Shown: piece after piece, positions 7,738 through 14,489 of the stretch
Layout of the letters: each line of letters starts with the position of its first letter
Position numbering within the stretch: position 1 is the stretch's first letter
Assembly (NCBI GenBank): GCA_964511535.1
Contig: CAZEFW010000179.1
Span: 1-18,765, forward strand
Source: CAZCFB01 sp964511535
GTDB lineage: Bacteria; Myxococcota_A; Polyangia; GCA-2747355; CAZCFB01
Direction of reading: 5' to 3'
Length of the DNA: 18,765 nucleotides
Position numbers and translations under genes: made by a program
Notes under the pieces: generated by a model
What the model saw: only the letters and a program-made list of their open reading frames with translations
Told to the model about the DNA's origin: nothing
The model's database searches: none

Positions 7738-8990
7738 GCGAAGCAGGAGACAGGGCCACCGCCCGGTGGCGGGTCATCGGCCTGTCGGTGCTCGCCTTCT
7801 TCCTGATGGGGTCCTACTCCCTGGCGCGGTCCACCACCGAGTCGCTGTTCATCGAGGCCCACACCAGCAAGGGGTTGCCCCTGGTCTGGGTGCTGGTCTC
7901 CTTCGCCATGCTGGCCAGCGTGCTGGTCTACACCCACTTCGTGCCGCGCTTCGAGCTGATGAACCTGTTCGGCGTCGTGACCCTGATCAGCGCCGGGTCC
8001 ATGGCGGCGTGCATGCTCGGCCGTCGGCTCGACCTGCCCGGCGCCAACCACCTGCTCTATGTGTGGAAGGACACCTACATGGTGGTGCTGGTGGAGATCT
8101 ACTACAGCTTCGCCAACTCGGCGTTCACCATCCAGGCCGCCCGGTGGGTCTACGGCCTGTTCGGCATCGTGGCCGGGGTCGGGGCCATCGTGGGCAACAT
8201 GGCGGTGCGCTACCTGGCCCCCACCATCGGCACCGAGGCCACCCTGTGGCTGGTGACCCCCGCGCTGCTCGCCATCGCCGCCGGCGGCGTGATGCTGGGC
8301 AGGGCGGCGGGCGTGCCGAACCCGCTCAAGGGGCGGGCGCGGCCCCCGGGCGTGAAGGACGCGGTGCGCGTGGCGCTGGGCAGCTCGTACCTGATGCTGG
8401 TGCTGCTGCTCATCGCGCTGACCCAGTGTGTCATCACGCTCATCGACTTCTCGTTCAACGAGATCGTCGAGGGGCTGTACCCCGGGACCGACGCGCGCAC
8501 GGCGCTGGTGAGCACAGTGTACGCCTCGGTCTCCACCGGCATGCTGCTGCTGCACGGCTCCACCGGGCCCCTGCTGCGGCTGGCCGGGGTGCCTCTTACG
8601 CTGCTCGGCATCCCGGTGCTCATGGGCGGCGGCGTCGGCGCGTTCACCCTGTGGCCCGCGCTGGCCACGGTGGTGGTGATCAAGGTCGCCAGCAAGTGCT
8701 TCGACTACACCTGGTTCCGCAACGCCAAGGAGATCCTCTACATCCCCCTGTCGTACCAGGAGCGGACCCAGGGCAAGTCCATCGTGGACATGCTCACCTA
8801 CCGGGTGGCCAAGGGCATCGCGTCAGGCCTGCTCGCCGCGGCCCTGGCCACCGGGGTGCCCAACATCGTCAACTACCTGACCCTGGCCCTCATCGGGGCA
8901 TGGTTCGCAGCCACGCTGGTGGTGACCCGGAGGTTCAGGGGGAAGGTGAGCCGGGAGGAGGAGCTGGAGGGAACAAAAAACAAGGAATGA
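7734..8990 (+). CDS. ADP/ATP translocase-like (TLC/NTT family) or MFS membrane transporter
   Basis: A 418-residue polytopic inner-membrane protein with about 10-12 hydrophobic helices. The segment KEILYIPLS (from residue 332) followed by QGKSIVDML resembles the conserved motif of TLC nucleotide carriers, in which a Lys-Glu precedes a YIPL and a GKA-I-D block. FSFNEIVEGLYP around residue 240 also fits. Classical TLC carriers of about 500 residues serve intracellular parasites and plastids; shorter relatives in free-living bacteria have no settled substrate. ATG 7734 overlaps the preceding stop (ATGA). The last codons, encoding EGTKNKE and TGA, fall inside the inverted repeat at 8970-9095, so this tail was probably rewritten by insertion of that repeat. 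A general MFS carrier is the alternative. Confidence 0.72.
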   Translation: MSEAGDRATARWRVIGLSVLAFFLMGSYSLARSTTESLFIEAHTSKGLPLVWVLVSFAMLASVLVYTHFVPRFELMNLFGVVTLISAGSMAACMLGRRLDLPGANHLLYVWKDTYMVVLVEIYYSFANSAFTIQAARWVYGLFGIVAGVGAIVGNMAVRYLAPTIGTEATLWLVTPALLAIAAGGVMLGRAAGVPNPLKGRARPPGVKDAVRVALGSSYLMLVLLLIALTQCVITLIDFSFNEIVEGLYPGTDARTALVSTVYASVSTGMLLLHGSTGPLLRLAGVPLTLLGIPVLMGGGVGAFTLWPALATVVVIKVASKCFDYTWFRNAKEILYIPLSYQERTQGKSIVDMLTYRVAKGIASGLLAAALATGVPNIVNYLTLALIGAWFAATLVVTRRFRGKVSREEELEGTKNKE

Positions 8991-9095
8991 GGAACAAGAA
9001 ATAAAAAATGGCGTCTGCGTTTTGGTTTGGCCTGGGGCAAGCCCAAGCCCAACCCATTTTTAATTCAGCATTTTTTGTTTCTTGTTTTTTGTTCC
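8970..9095. repeat. 126-bp AT-rich symmetric inverted repeat (MITE/REP-like or bidirectional terminator)
   Basis: Perfect 15-bp outer arms, GGAACAAAAAACAAG at 8970-8984 and its complement at 9081-9095, enclose inner arms AAAAATGG (9004-9011) and CCATTTTT (9054-9061). Both pairs are centred on the same point, between 9032 and 9033, with a diverged 19-base stretch on each side and a GC-rich middle. The arms contain GGAACAA-type short repeats. The element supplies the stop of the upstream transporter and ends six bases before the stop of the convergent gene, so it could terminate transcription from both sides. No transposase gene is present. Confidence 0.75.
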
Positions 9096-9101
9096 AGGCG
9101 C

Positions 9102-9377
9102 CTACCCCCCACCATCCGCCTTCCCCTGATCTTTCTTCCCCGCGCCCTTGTCCTGCTTCGGGATCGGCAGACAGAAGGCCGGGTCGCGCTCGTAGCGCCA
9201 GTCGGTGAGGATGCCCGAGTCGTAGCCGCTGACCGGCATGCAGACCATGGCGTCGGGGCAGCGGGGCTGGGACATGCTGCAGGTGTAGAACGACGGCGTG
9301 TCCACGCTGAAGCAGCCGGCCAGGAGGCAGGCGGCAAGGGCGAGCGCGGGCAGCAGCAGGCAGCGTCGAGTGTTCAT
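9102..9377 (-). CDS. Small lipoprotein of unknown function
   Basis: A 91-residue protein starting MNTRRC with a hydrophobic run and lipobox LLAGC (Cys22). The mature part contains several Cys (FYTCSMSQPRC, MVCMP, PAFCLP) that may form disulphides, and ends in a Lys/Gly/Asp-rich tail. ATG 9377 is chosen because GAGG lies eight bases before it and overlaps the stop of the upstream gene; an in-frame GTG three codons earlier is the alternative. It follows the 145-residue gene by 10 nt, so the two are probably one operon. No family was recognised. Confidence 0.7.
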   Translation of the reverse strand: MNTRRCLLLPALALAACLLAGCFSVDTPSFYTCSMSQPRCPDAMVCMPVSGYDSGILTDWRYERDPAFCLPIPKQDKGAGKKDQGKADGGG

Positions 9378-9387
9378 CGGCTCCACC

Positions 9388-9825
9388 TCAGAATCGGATG
9401 CGCGCGGTGAGGCCGGCTCCGCCGCGGCTCACCATCGGGGCGAGGGCCGCCGCCTGCCGCGCTTGCCGCTCGGCCTTGCCCCACACCAGCAGGTGGGTGC
9501 CGATGGCGGCGAGCACCAGCCCCCCCACCAGCCCCGCGGCCATCACGGTGTTGTAGTCGTCGCCCCGGTCGCGCAGCGGGGCGAGCTCCTCGTAGGTCCG
9601 CATCAGCTCCACGCCCTGCTCGTAGTCACCGTCCGCCTTTGCGCCGAGGCCGCCGAACACCACGCCGGTCAGCACAGCGGCGCCGCCCAGGCCGACGCCG
9701 ACCCAGCCCGCGATCTCCTGCCAGGTGAGGGCCGCCGGGGGCTCTGCGGCCGGCTCGTCGGCGACCGCGGGCAGCGGCGCAAGGGCCAGTGCGGCTGCAA
9801 TGAGGAGGGCTGCGATGGTGCGCAT
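9388..9825 (-). CDS. Exported or membrane protein of unknown function (145 aa)
   Basis: It starts MRTIAALLIAAALALAPLPA with a likely signal-peptidase site at AVA/DE near residue 22. Two further hydrophobic segments follow (about 38-60, Gly-rich GVGLGGAAVLTGVVFGGLGA, and about 93-113) with a charged DYEQGVELMRTYEEL stretch between them. It ends ...TARIRF. Such short signal-plus-two-helix proteins are frequent in Myxococcota, but I do not recognise a family. ATG 9825 is preferred over the much longer open frame, which reads antisense through the divergent flippase gene. It lacks a Shine-Dalgarno; an extended -10-like element lies six bases before the ATG. Confidence 0.65.
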   Translation of the reverse strand: MRTIAALLIAAALALAPLPAVADEPAAEPPAALTWQEIAGWVGVGLGGAAVLTGVVFGGLGAKADGDYEQGVELMRTYEELAPLRDRGDDYNTVMAAGLVGGLVLAAIGTHLLVWGKAERQARQAAALAPMVSRGGAGLTARIRF

Positions 9826-9831
9826 GTAGGT

Positions 9832-9840
9832 TGTATACCA
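9832..9840 (-). promoter_or_regulatory. Extended -10-like element of the 145-aa gene (leaderless candidate)
   Basis: On the - strand this reads TG-G-TATACA, followed by six bases and the ATG at 9825. The hexamer matches four of six consensus bases and carries the extended TGn. Such spacing would put the transcript start at about the ATG. Confidence 0.35.
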
Positions 9841-9848
9841 CGCGCATT

Positions 9849-9860
9849 GTACAATTGTAC
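9849..9860. promoter_or_regulatory. 12-bp palindrome with -10-like boxes on both strands
   Basis: GTACAATTGTAC is a perfect palindrome in the 39-bp gap between divergent genes. It contains TACAAT (five of six -10 matches) on the + strand at 9850-9855, nine bases before the TTG at 9865, and the same hexamer on the - strand at 9854-9859. It could serve as a divergent promoter core, an operator, or both. Confidence 0.35.
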
Positions 9861-9864
9861 TTCC

Positions 9865-10923
9865 TTGGCATCCCCGGAACAGAGCGCGCCCCCGCGAGCG
9901 ATTCCCTGGTGGCGGCAGTGGCTCGTCTGGCTCGGCTTCGGCGTCAGCGCCATGGCCGCGGTGATGTTCGTGGTCCTGTTCGACACCTCGAAGGTGCTCG
10001 CCTCGCTGGCGCGGCTGGAGCCTTGGGTGATGTTGGCGGCGGCCGCGGGGATCGTCGCGGCCTTTCGCGTCCGGGCCCTGCGCTGGATGCTGCTGCTGCG
10101 CCCCGTGCAGGCGCTGCCCTACGGGCAGGTGCGGGACGTGCTGCTCACCGGGTTCATGGTCAACAACGTGCTGCCCGCCCGCGCCGGCGAGGTGGCCCGG
10201 GCGCTGGTGCTGTGGCGAATCGCCGGCACCAGCAGGCGCGCCACGCTGACCACCGTGGCCATGGAGCGGCTTGTGGACGTGGCCATGCTGGTGGGCATCC
10301 TGTCGCTGGTGGGGCTGGTCTTCGAGGTGCCGCCCTGGGCCCGCGGCCTCGGCACGCTCACCTCGGCGCTGCTGGTCTGCATCGCCGGAGCGGTGGCCTG
10401 GATGGCGTTTCACCACGCCTCGCTGTTTCGCGCGGTGGACGCGGCGCTCTTCTTTGTCCCGGCCGCGGCCCGGGCGCGGCTGCTCGGCTTCATGGAGCGC
10501 TTCGTCGACGGTACCCGGGCGCTGCGCGATGCGAGGCTGCTGGCGGGGGTGCTGGCCTGCTCGGTGGTGGTGTGGGCGATGGAGGTCGGGGTGTACCTGC
10601 TGGTGATGCGCGGCATCGGCCTCGAGCTGCCCGCGTGGTCCGCCGCGTTCGTGGTGGTGGTGGCCAACTTCGGCATCGCCGCGCCCTCGGCGCCGGGCTA
10701 TGTGGGCACCTTCGACGCCGCGTGCAGCGCCGCGGTGGTGGCCCTTGGGGGCGACGCCACCGCGGCCATCTCCTTCGCCCTGGCGCTGCACGTGGTGTTC
10801 TACGTGGTGGTCACGGGCAACGGCCTGTGGGCCATGTGGCGGCTGGAGCTGAAGCTGGGGGATGTGGGCAGGGGAAGGCCAGGGGACAGCGCGGGCGCCC
10901 GGGCTCCGGAGCCCCCTGCGTGA
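9865..10923 (+). CDS. Flippase-like / lysylphosphatidylglycerol synthase TM-region family membrane protein
   Basis: A 352-residue polytopic inner-membrane protein with about 8 helices. Family marks are the basic RVRALRWMLLLRP segment, NNVLPARAGEVARA (100-113) and, late in the protein, FGIAAPSAPGYVGTF (about 269-283). These place it with the UPF0104/LPG-synthase-TM group, whose members flip or move lipids or lipid-linked sugars; the substrate here is unknown. There is no ATG before the first helix in this frame. TTG 9865 is the best start (TTG 9847 is the alternative), and a TACAAT box ends nine bases upstream. The frame continues open upstream but through the antisense of other genes. The C-terminal 25 residues are hydrophilic and Gly/Arg/Pro-rich. 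The following gene starts 15 bases after the stop. Confidence 0.78.
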   Translation: MASPEQSAPPRAIPWWRQWLVWLGFGVSAMAAVMFVVLFDTSKVLASLARLEPWVMLAAAAGIVAAFRVRALRWMLLLRPVQALPYGQVRDVLLTGFMVNNVLPARAGEVARALVLWRIAGTSRRATLTTVAMERLVDVAMLVGILSLVGLVFEVPPWARGLGTLTSALLVCIAGAVAWMAFHHASLFRAVDAALFFVPAAARARLLGFMERFVDGTRALRDARLLAGVLACSVVVWAMEVGVYLLVMRGIGLELPAWSAAFVVVVANFGIAAPSAPGYVGTFDAACSAAVVALGGDATAAISFALALHVVFYVVVTGNGLWAMWRLELKLGDVGRGRPGDSAGARAPEPPA

Positions 10924-10929
10924 TATCTT
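10921..10929 (+). promoter_or_regulatory. Extended -10-like element of the metallopeptidase gene (leaderless candidate)
   Basis: TG-A-TATCTT overlaps the stop codon of the flippase gene and ends exactly eight bases before the ATG at 10938. The hexamer matches four of six bases. The gap (TTTGCGCC) has no Shine-Dalgarno. Confidence 0.35.
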
Positions 10930-10937
10930 TTTGCGCC

Positions 10938-12200
10938 ATGCCACGCCTCCTCGTGATCTTGTCGCTGCTGCTGGTCGCCTGCGCCGCCCCGCGAGCGCAG
11001 AAAGCGAAGCCCGCCCCGCCGCCGAAGCCCACCCTGTCCCCGGAGCAGAAGGCCGCCCGCGCCCGGCGCAGGGAGCAGGTCGACCGCATCGCGAAGGTGG
11101 TGGCGCGGGTGCGGCGCCTCGCCCTCAAGCGGCCGCTGTCGGTGGGCTGGATCGGCGCCGACGACGTCAAGAAGCGCGCGCGCCAGGCCATCGAGCGGGA
11201 GCTGGGGGCCGAGTGGATCGCCGGCTACGCGGCCGCGTACAGCCGGCTCGGGCTGCTGCCCGAGGGCTACGACTACGTCGAGGAGCTGCTGGCCATCCTC
11301 GGCGAGCAGGTGGCCGGGTTTTACGACTCGGAGGCCAAGCAGCTGTTCGTGCGCCACGACATGCCCGCCGACGAGATCGTGCTGGCCCACGAGATCGGCC
11401 ACGCGCTCCAGGACCAGCACTTCGACCTGGAGAAGATGCAGGGGGACATCAAGGAGAACGACGACCGAAACTTCGCCGTCACGGCGCTCATCGAGGGGGA
11501 CGCCACCCTGGTGATGGAGCGCTACATCTCCGAGACCCTCGACTTCTGGAAAGGGCTCAAGCTCATCGGCAGCGCCTTCCGCATGGCCGCCATGGACAAC
11601 CAGAAGCTGGACGCCGCGCCGCTGTTCATCAAGGAGGGCATGATCCGGCCCTACATGGACGGCTGGGCCCTGGCCAAGAAGCTCCGCGCCATGGGGGGAC
11701 AGGCCGCCATCGATCGCGCCTTCGCCCGCCCGCCCGCGTCATCGGAGCAGGTGCTGCACCTGGGCAAGTACCTGGCCCAGGAGGCGCCGGTCAAGGTGAC
11801 GCCGCCCGATCTGCTGCCCACCCTGGGCCGAGGCTGGAAGGTGCTGCACGAGAACACCCTCGGCGAGTTCGGCGTCAGCATCCTGCTGCGCACCGCGCGC
11901 CTGGGCGCCGGCACCATCGGCCCCGCCTCCCGCGGCTGGGGCGGCGATCGCTTCCGCGCCTACCGCCACCACAAGACCGGACGCATGGCCCTGATTTGGG
12001 TCACCGCCTGGGACAGAACAAAGGACGCCCGCGAGTTCTTCGACGCCTACCGCGCCTACCTGATCAAGCGCTTCGACGCCGGCGAGACGGCCACGCCGGC
12101 GCCGGAGACCAGCACCGTCTACCGCCTGAAGCTGAAGACCCGCACCATCACCGCCACCCTGAAAAACGACCGCGTCACCATCCGAGACGAAGACCAGTAG
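10938..12200 (+). CDS. Zinc-metallopeptidase-like lipoprotein (HEIGH motif)
   Basis: A 420-residue protein with a short signal sequence and lipobox LLVAC (Cys15), followed by an Ala/Pro/Lys linker. The metallopeptidase signature is VLAHEIGHALQDQHFDLE (His151, Glu152, His155), followed 31 residues later by LIEGDATLVMERY, whose Glu186 is well placed as the third zinc ligand of a gluzincin. The N-terminal part is helical and charged; the C-terminal third (RAYRHHKTGRMALIWVTAWD) looks like beta structure. The protein would face the periplasm or sit on the outer membrane. The substrate is unknown and no named family is claimed. ATG 10938 is supported by the signal peptide and the upstream -10-like box. 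Confidence 0.78.
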   Translation: MPRLLVILSLLLVACAAPRAQKAKPAPPPKPTLSPEQKAARARRREQVDRIAKVVARVRRLALKRPLSVGWIGADDVKKRARQAIERELGAEWIAGYAAAYSRLGLLPEGYDYVEELLAILGEQVAGFYDSEAKQLFVRHDMPADEIVLAHEIGHALQDQHFDLEKMQGDIKENDDRNFAVTALIEGDATLVMERYISETLDFWKGLKLIGSAFRMAAMDNQKLDAAPLFIKEGMIRPYMDGWALAKKLRAMGGQAAIDRAFARPPASSEQVLHLGKYLAQEAPVKVTPPDLLPTLGRGWKVLHENTLGEFGVSILLRTARLGAGTIGPASRGWGGDRFRAYRHHKTGRMALIWVTAWDRTKDAREFFDAYRAYLIKRFDAGETATPAPETSTVYRLKLKTRTITATLKNDRVTIRDEDQ

Positions 12201-12208
12201 ACCAGCTC

Positions 12209-12270
12209 ATTCTGGCATTCTGGCATTCTGGCATTCTGGCATTCTGGCATTCGCGAGCCGAAGGCTCGCG
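12209..12270 (+). repeat. Octamer array plus hairpin, copy 3
   Basis: Five perfect copies of ATTCTGGC (12209-12248) start eight bases after the stop of the upstream gene. They are followed by ATT and a perfect 8-bp hairpin at 12252-12270: stem CGCGAGCC/GGCTCGCG, loop GAA. The architecture is the same as copy 2. It lies between convergent genes and ends eight bases before the stop codon of the receptor gene. A role as a shared 3' end or terminator is possible, though no T-run follows the stem. Confidence 0.8.
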
Positions 12271-12278
12271 CACGAGCG

Positions 12279-14312
12279 TCAGCTCCGGTCGTACATCAAA
12301 TCCAGCCCCAACCAGATCCTCCGCCCCGGGTCCGGAAACCCGTACTCCGTCACGTGGTGGGTCCCGAGGATGTTGGTGGCGCGCACATACACGCTGCCCC
12401 AGGTCACCGGTGAAACAGCCACGCGGGCGTTCCAGACGGCGTGGGGGCTCAGGGTGCCCCAGGCGCTGGTGGCGGGGTCCTGGTAGGTGCGCTCGCCGTG
12501 CACGATGAGGAAGGTGGCCAGCTCCACGAAGCGCCAGGGCGAGAAGACCAGCTCCATGGAGGCCTTGTTCATGGGCCGGTAAGCCAGCTGCTGGTCCGGC
12601 GCGTCGTCGTCGGTGCGGCGCGCGCGCAGGAAGCTGTAAGCCGCCGAGAGGTGGAGCTGCTCCAGCGGGCTGAGCATGAAGCCGAGCTCCACCCCCATCA
12701 GGCGCCCCGAGGCGGCGTTGACCAGCTGCTGGACGCCGCCGCCCGAGGGGGCGCGCACGATGAGGTCAGCGACCTCGGCGTCGAAGATGCCGCCGTTGAG
12801 CGCGATGCCCGGCAGCAGCCGCCAGGTGGCCTCCAGCCCCATGTGCCAGGCCTTCTCCGGCCCGAGGGACGGGTTGGCCGCCAGGGCGCCGCCCGCGGTG
12901 TCGTGCCGCTCCTGCAGGGTGGGAAAGCGCGTGCGCCGGGCCACCGTCCCGCGCAGGGCGACGCTCTCCACCGGCGCGTACAGCGCGGACACCAGCGGCC
13001 CCCAGCCCAGCGAGTTGTCACCCTCGCCTGGCAACTCCAGGTCCAGGGAGATGCCCACGGTGAGGCTCCAGCATGTGCTGAGCACCGCCTCGGCCTCGGG
13101 GCCCGCCGACAGGACCGTGCGGTGGTGGGTCGGCCCGGTCTGTCCGCCCGCGGGCTGCTCCGTGTGCCGGTCATGATCCGCGGACACCGCCAGGCGGATG
13201 AAGGTCAATCCCCAGGGCGTGCCGTCCGCCCAGGTGCGGCCGCGCAGCCGCCCCCCCACCGACAGGGCGTCGGAGCGCGCCTCCCCGGAGCCGGGGCTCT
13301 TCTGCTTATCCATGGCCACGTCGTCGTAGCGCTGCAGCACGCGCTGGTGGATCCGCAGGTAAGCCACCTCGTCCAGCTCCACCCGCCCCAGGGTGGCCCG
13401 GTGCCCCAGGGTGACCCCCACGGCGCGCCGGGTGCTCATGCGCAAGTAATCGGGCTGCGCCGCGCGGGTGCTGGGCGGGACGCCGCGGCCGCCGTCGATG
13501 TATCTCGCCCGGGCCCAGACCGCCTGGTCCTCGCCGAGGCTGTAGCGCAGGGCCGCGCCCACATGCCACCTCAGTCCATCGCTGTTCTCCCGCAGCGCGG
13601 GGCGCTCGTTGGCCGTGGCGACGAAGTCCCGGGAGAGGGCCTCGGCGTCCTGGTGGTACAGCCCGGCGTGCAGGGTGTACGCCAGGTCTCCCAGGGTCAG
13701 CGAGTGCTCCAGGTCGGCGCGCCAGGCGTTGTGCGCGCCATGCTCGAGGGCGCCGCCCACCAGCGGGCCGGAGCCGGGCAACCGGGTGATGAAGTTCACG
13801 GCGCCGCCGAGGGAGCCCGCCGGCAGCAAGGTGGGCGCCGTCCCCTTGGCCACCGTGATCTGCTTGAACGAGCGCCCCGGGATCAACGTGAGATCCAGCG
13901 CGCCGTCGTGGGCCAGCGCGGCGGGCAGGCCGTCCACCAGCAGCCGCACCTGGCTCGAGGAGAAGCCGCGCAAGCTCAGGGTGCGCGCGCCCAGGGCGTT
14001 GAGGCGCACGTGGGCGCTGCTCAGGGTCTCCAGCAGCATGGCCAGGTCCGCCGCGCCCCGACGCCCCAGCTCCTTCCGTTCGATGGTCTCGACGCTGGTC
14101 TCGGACACCTCGGTCGGTCGGTTTGGCAGCACCACCGCCCCGGGCCCGGGCCCGCGGTCCTGCTTCGACTCCTGCTCGCCGAACAGCTCCCGCTCCATCT
14201 CCTGCTCCTCGGCGGCGGTCAGCGGCGCGGCGCCCGCAGGGGCCGACAGCGCCGATGCCACGAGGCACAGCAGGAGCCGGCAACGAGCGCGGAGCGGGGA
14301 GGGGCCAACCAT
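12279..14312 (-). CDS. TonB-dependent outer-membrane receptor
   Basis: A 677-residue protein with a signal peptide (cleavage near residue 28), an acidic linker (EEQEMERELFGEQES), a plug domain (about 65-175) and a long beta-barrel. Plug motifs include VETIERKELGRRGAADLA, LSLRGFSSSQVRLLVDG, LDLTLIP, ITVAKG and GSLGGAVNFITR, all typical of siderophore, vitamin or metal-chelate receptors. The barrel shows a late TRFPTLQERH segment and a penultimate strand with NILGTHHVTEYGFPDPGRRIW, as in the family. The final residues are MYDRS, not the usual terminal aromatic. The ligand cannot be read from the sequence, and no TonB/ExbBD genes are nearby. No cobalamin-riboswitch-like sequence was seen upstream. 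The start ATG 14312 has no ribosome binding site. Confidence 0.88.
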   Translation of the reverse strand: MVGPSPLRARCRLLLCLVASALSAPAGAAPLTAAEEQEMERELFGEQESKQDRGPGPGAVVLPNRPTEVSETSVETIERKELGRRGAADLAMLLETLSSAHVRLNALGARTLSLRGFSSSQVRLLVDGLPAALAHDGALDLTLIPGRSFKQITVAKGTAPTLLPAGSLGGAVNFITRLPGSGPLVGGALEHGAHNAWRADLEHSLTLGDLAYTLHAGLYHQDAEALSRDFVATANERPALRENSDGLRWHVGAALRYSLGEDQAVWARARYIDGGRGVPPSTRAAQPDYLRMSTRRAVGVTLGHRATLGRVELDEVAYLRIHQRVLQRYDDVAMDKQKSPGSGEARSDALSVGGRLRGRTWADGTPWGLTFIRLAVSADHDRHTEQPAGGQTGPTHHRTVLSAGPEAEAVLSTCWSLTVGISLDLELPGEGDNSLGWGPLVSALYAPVESVALRGTVARRTRFPTLQERHDTAGGALAANPSLGPEKAWHMGLEATWRLLPGIALNGGIFDAEVADLIVRAPSGGGVQQLVNAASGRLMGVELGFMLSPLEQLHLSAAYSFLRARRTDDDAPDQQLAYRPMNKASMELVFSPWRFVELATFLIVHGERTYQDPATSAWGTLSPHAVWNARVAVSPVTWGSVYVRATNILGTHHVTEYGFPDPGRRIWLGLDLMYDRS

Positions 14313-14318
14313 AGTGCG

Positions 14319-14327
14319 GTTTTACCA
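14319..14327 (-). promoter_or_regulatory. Extended -10-like element of the TonB receptor gene (leaderless candidate)
   Basis: On the - strand this reads TG-G-TAAAAC, then six bases and the ATG at 14312. The hexamer matches four of six consensus bases. No Shine-Dalgarno is present in the remaining six bases. Confidence 0.3.
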
Positions 14328-14408
14328 CAACCACCTTTGCTTCCACAGTGCGCGGGTCACGAGCGGCGCGTGGCCCGGCGCGTGGCCGCGCCCGTTGGGC
14401 CGCCCACA

Positions 14409-14438
14409 TTGACAGGGGCGCCCCTGGTCCATCATGAT
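14409..14438 (+). promoter_or_regulatory. Candidate sigma-70 promoter with a palindromic spacer
   Basis: A perfect TTGACA (14409-14414) is followed by an 18-base spacer and CATGAT (14433-14438; four of six -10 matches). Most of the spacer is a perfect 14-bp palindrome, CAGGGGCGCCCCTG (14413-14426), a good candidate operator. It lies 52 bases upstream of the FGE-like lipoprotein start, in the 177-bp divergent region shared with the TonB receptor gene. Confidence 0.45.
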
Positions 14439-14489
14439 CGGGCAATTCACCATTATCCCGGACTGAACCAGAGTCCTGAAGGAGCTGGC

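Noticed and set aside
8970..9095. Insertion sequence remnant with a transposase
   Set aside because: The element is only 126 bp and has no coding capacity beyond incidental short frames, so only a non-autonomous repeat or terminator-like structure can be supported.
9388..10944. 518-codon - strand frame covering the flippase gene
   Set aside because: Only its last 145 codons, starting at MRTIAALL with a signal peptide, look like protein. The rest is antisense to the flippase-like gene.
12441..14489. Upstream 680-codon extension of the FGE-like frame on the + strand
   Set aside because: It reads antisense through the TonB receptor gene and shows no domain. A strong AAGGAG and a signal peptide mark the real start at 14490.
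14313..14489. Possible cobalamin or other riboswitch upstream of the TonB receptor
   Set aside because: No recognisable riboswitch core was seen, and a -10-like box close to the ATG leaves no room for a long leader. The gap contains a short direct repeat (CGGCGCGTGGCC-like) and the palindromic promoter only.
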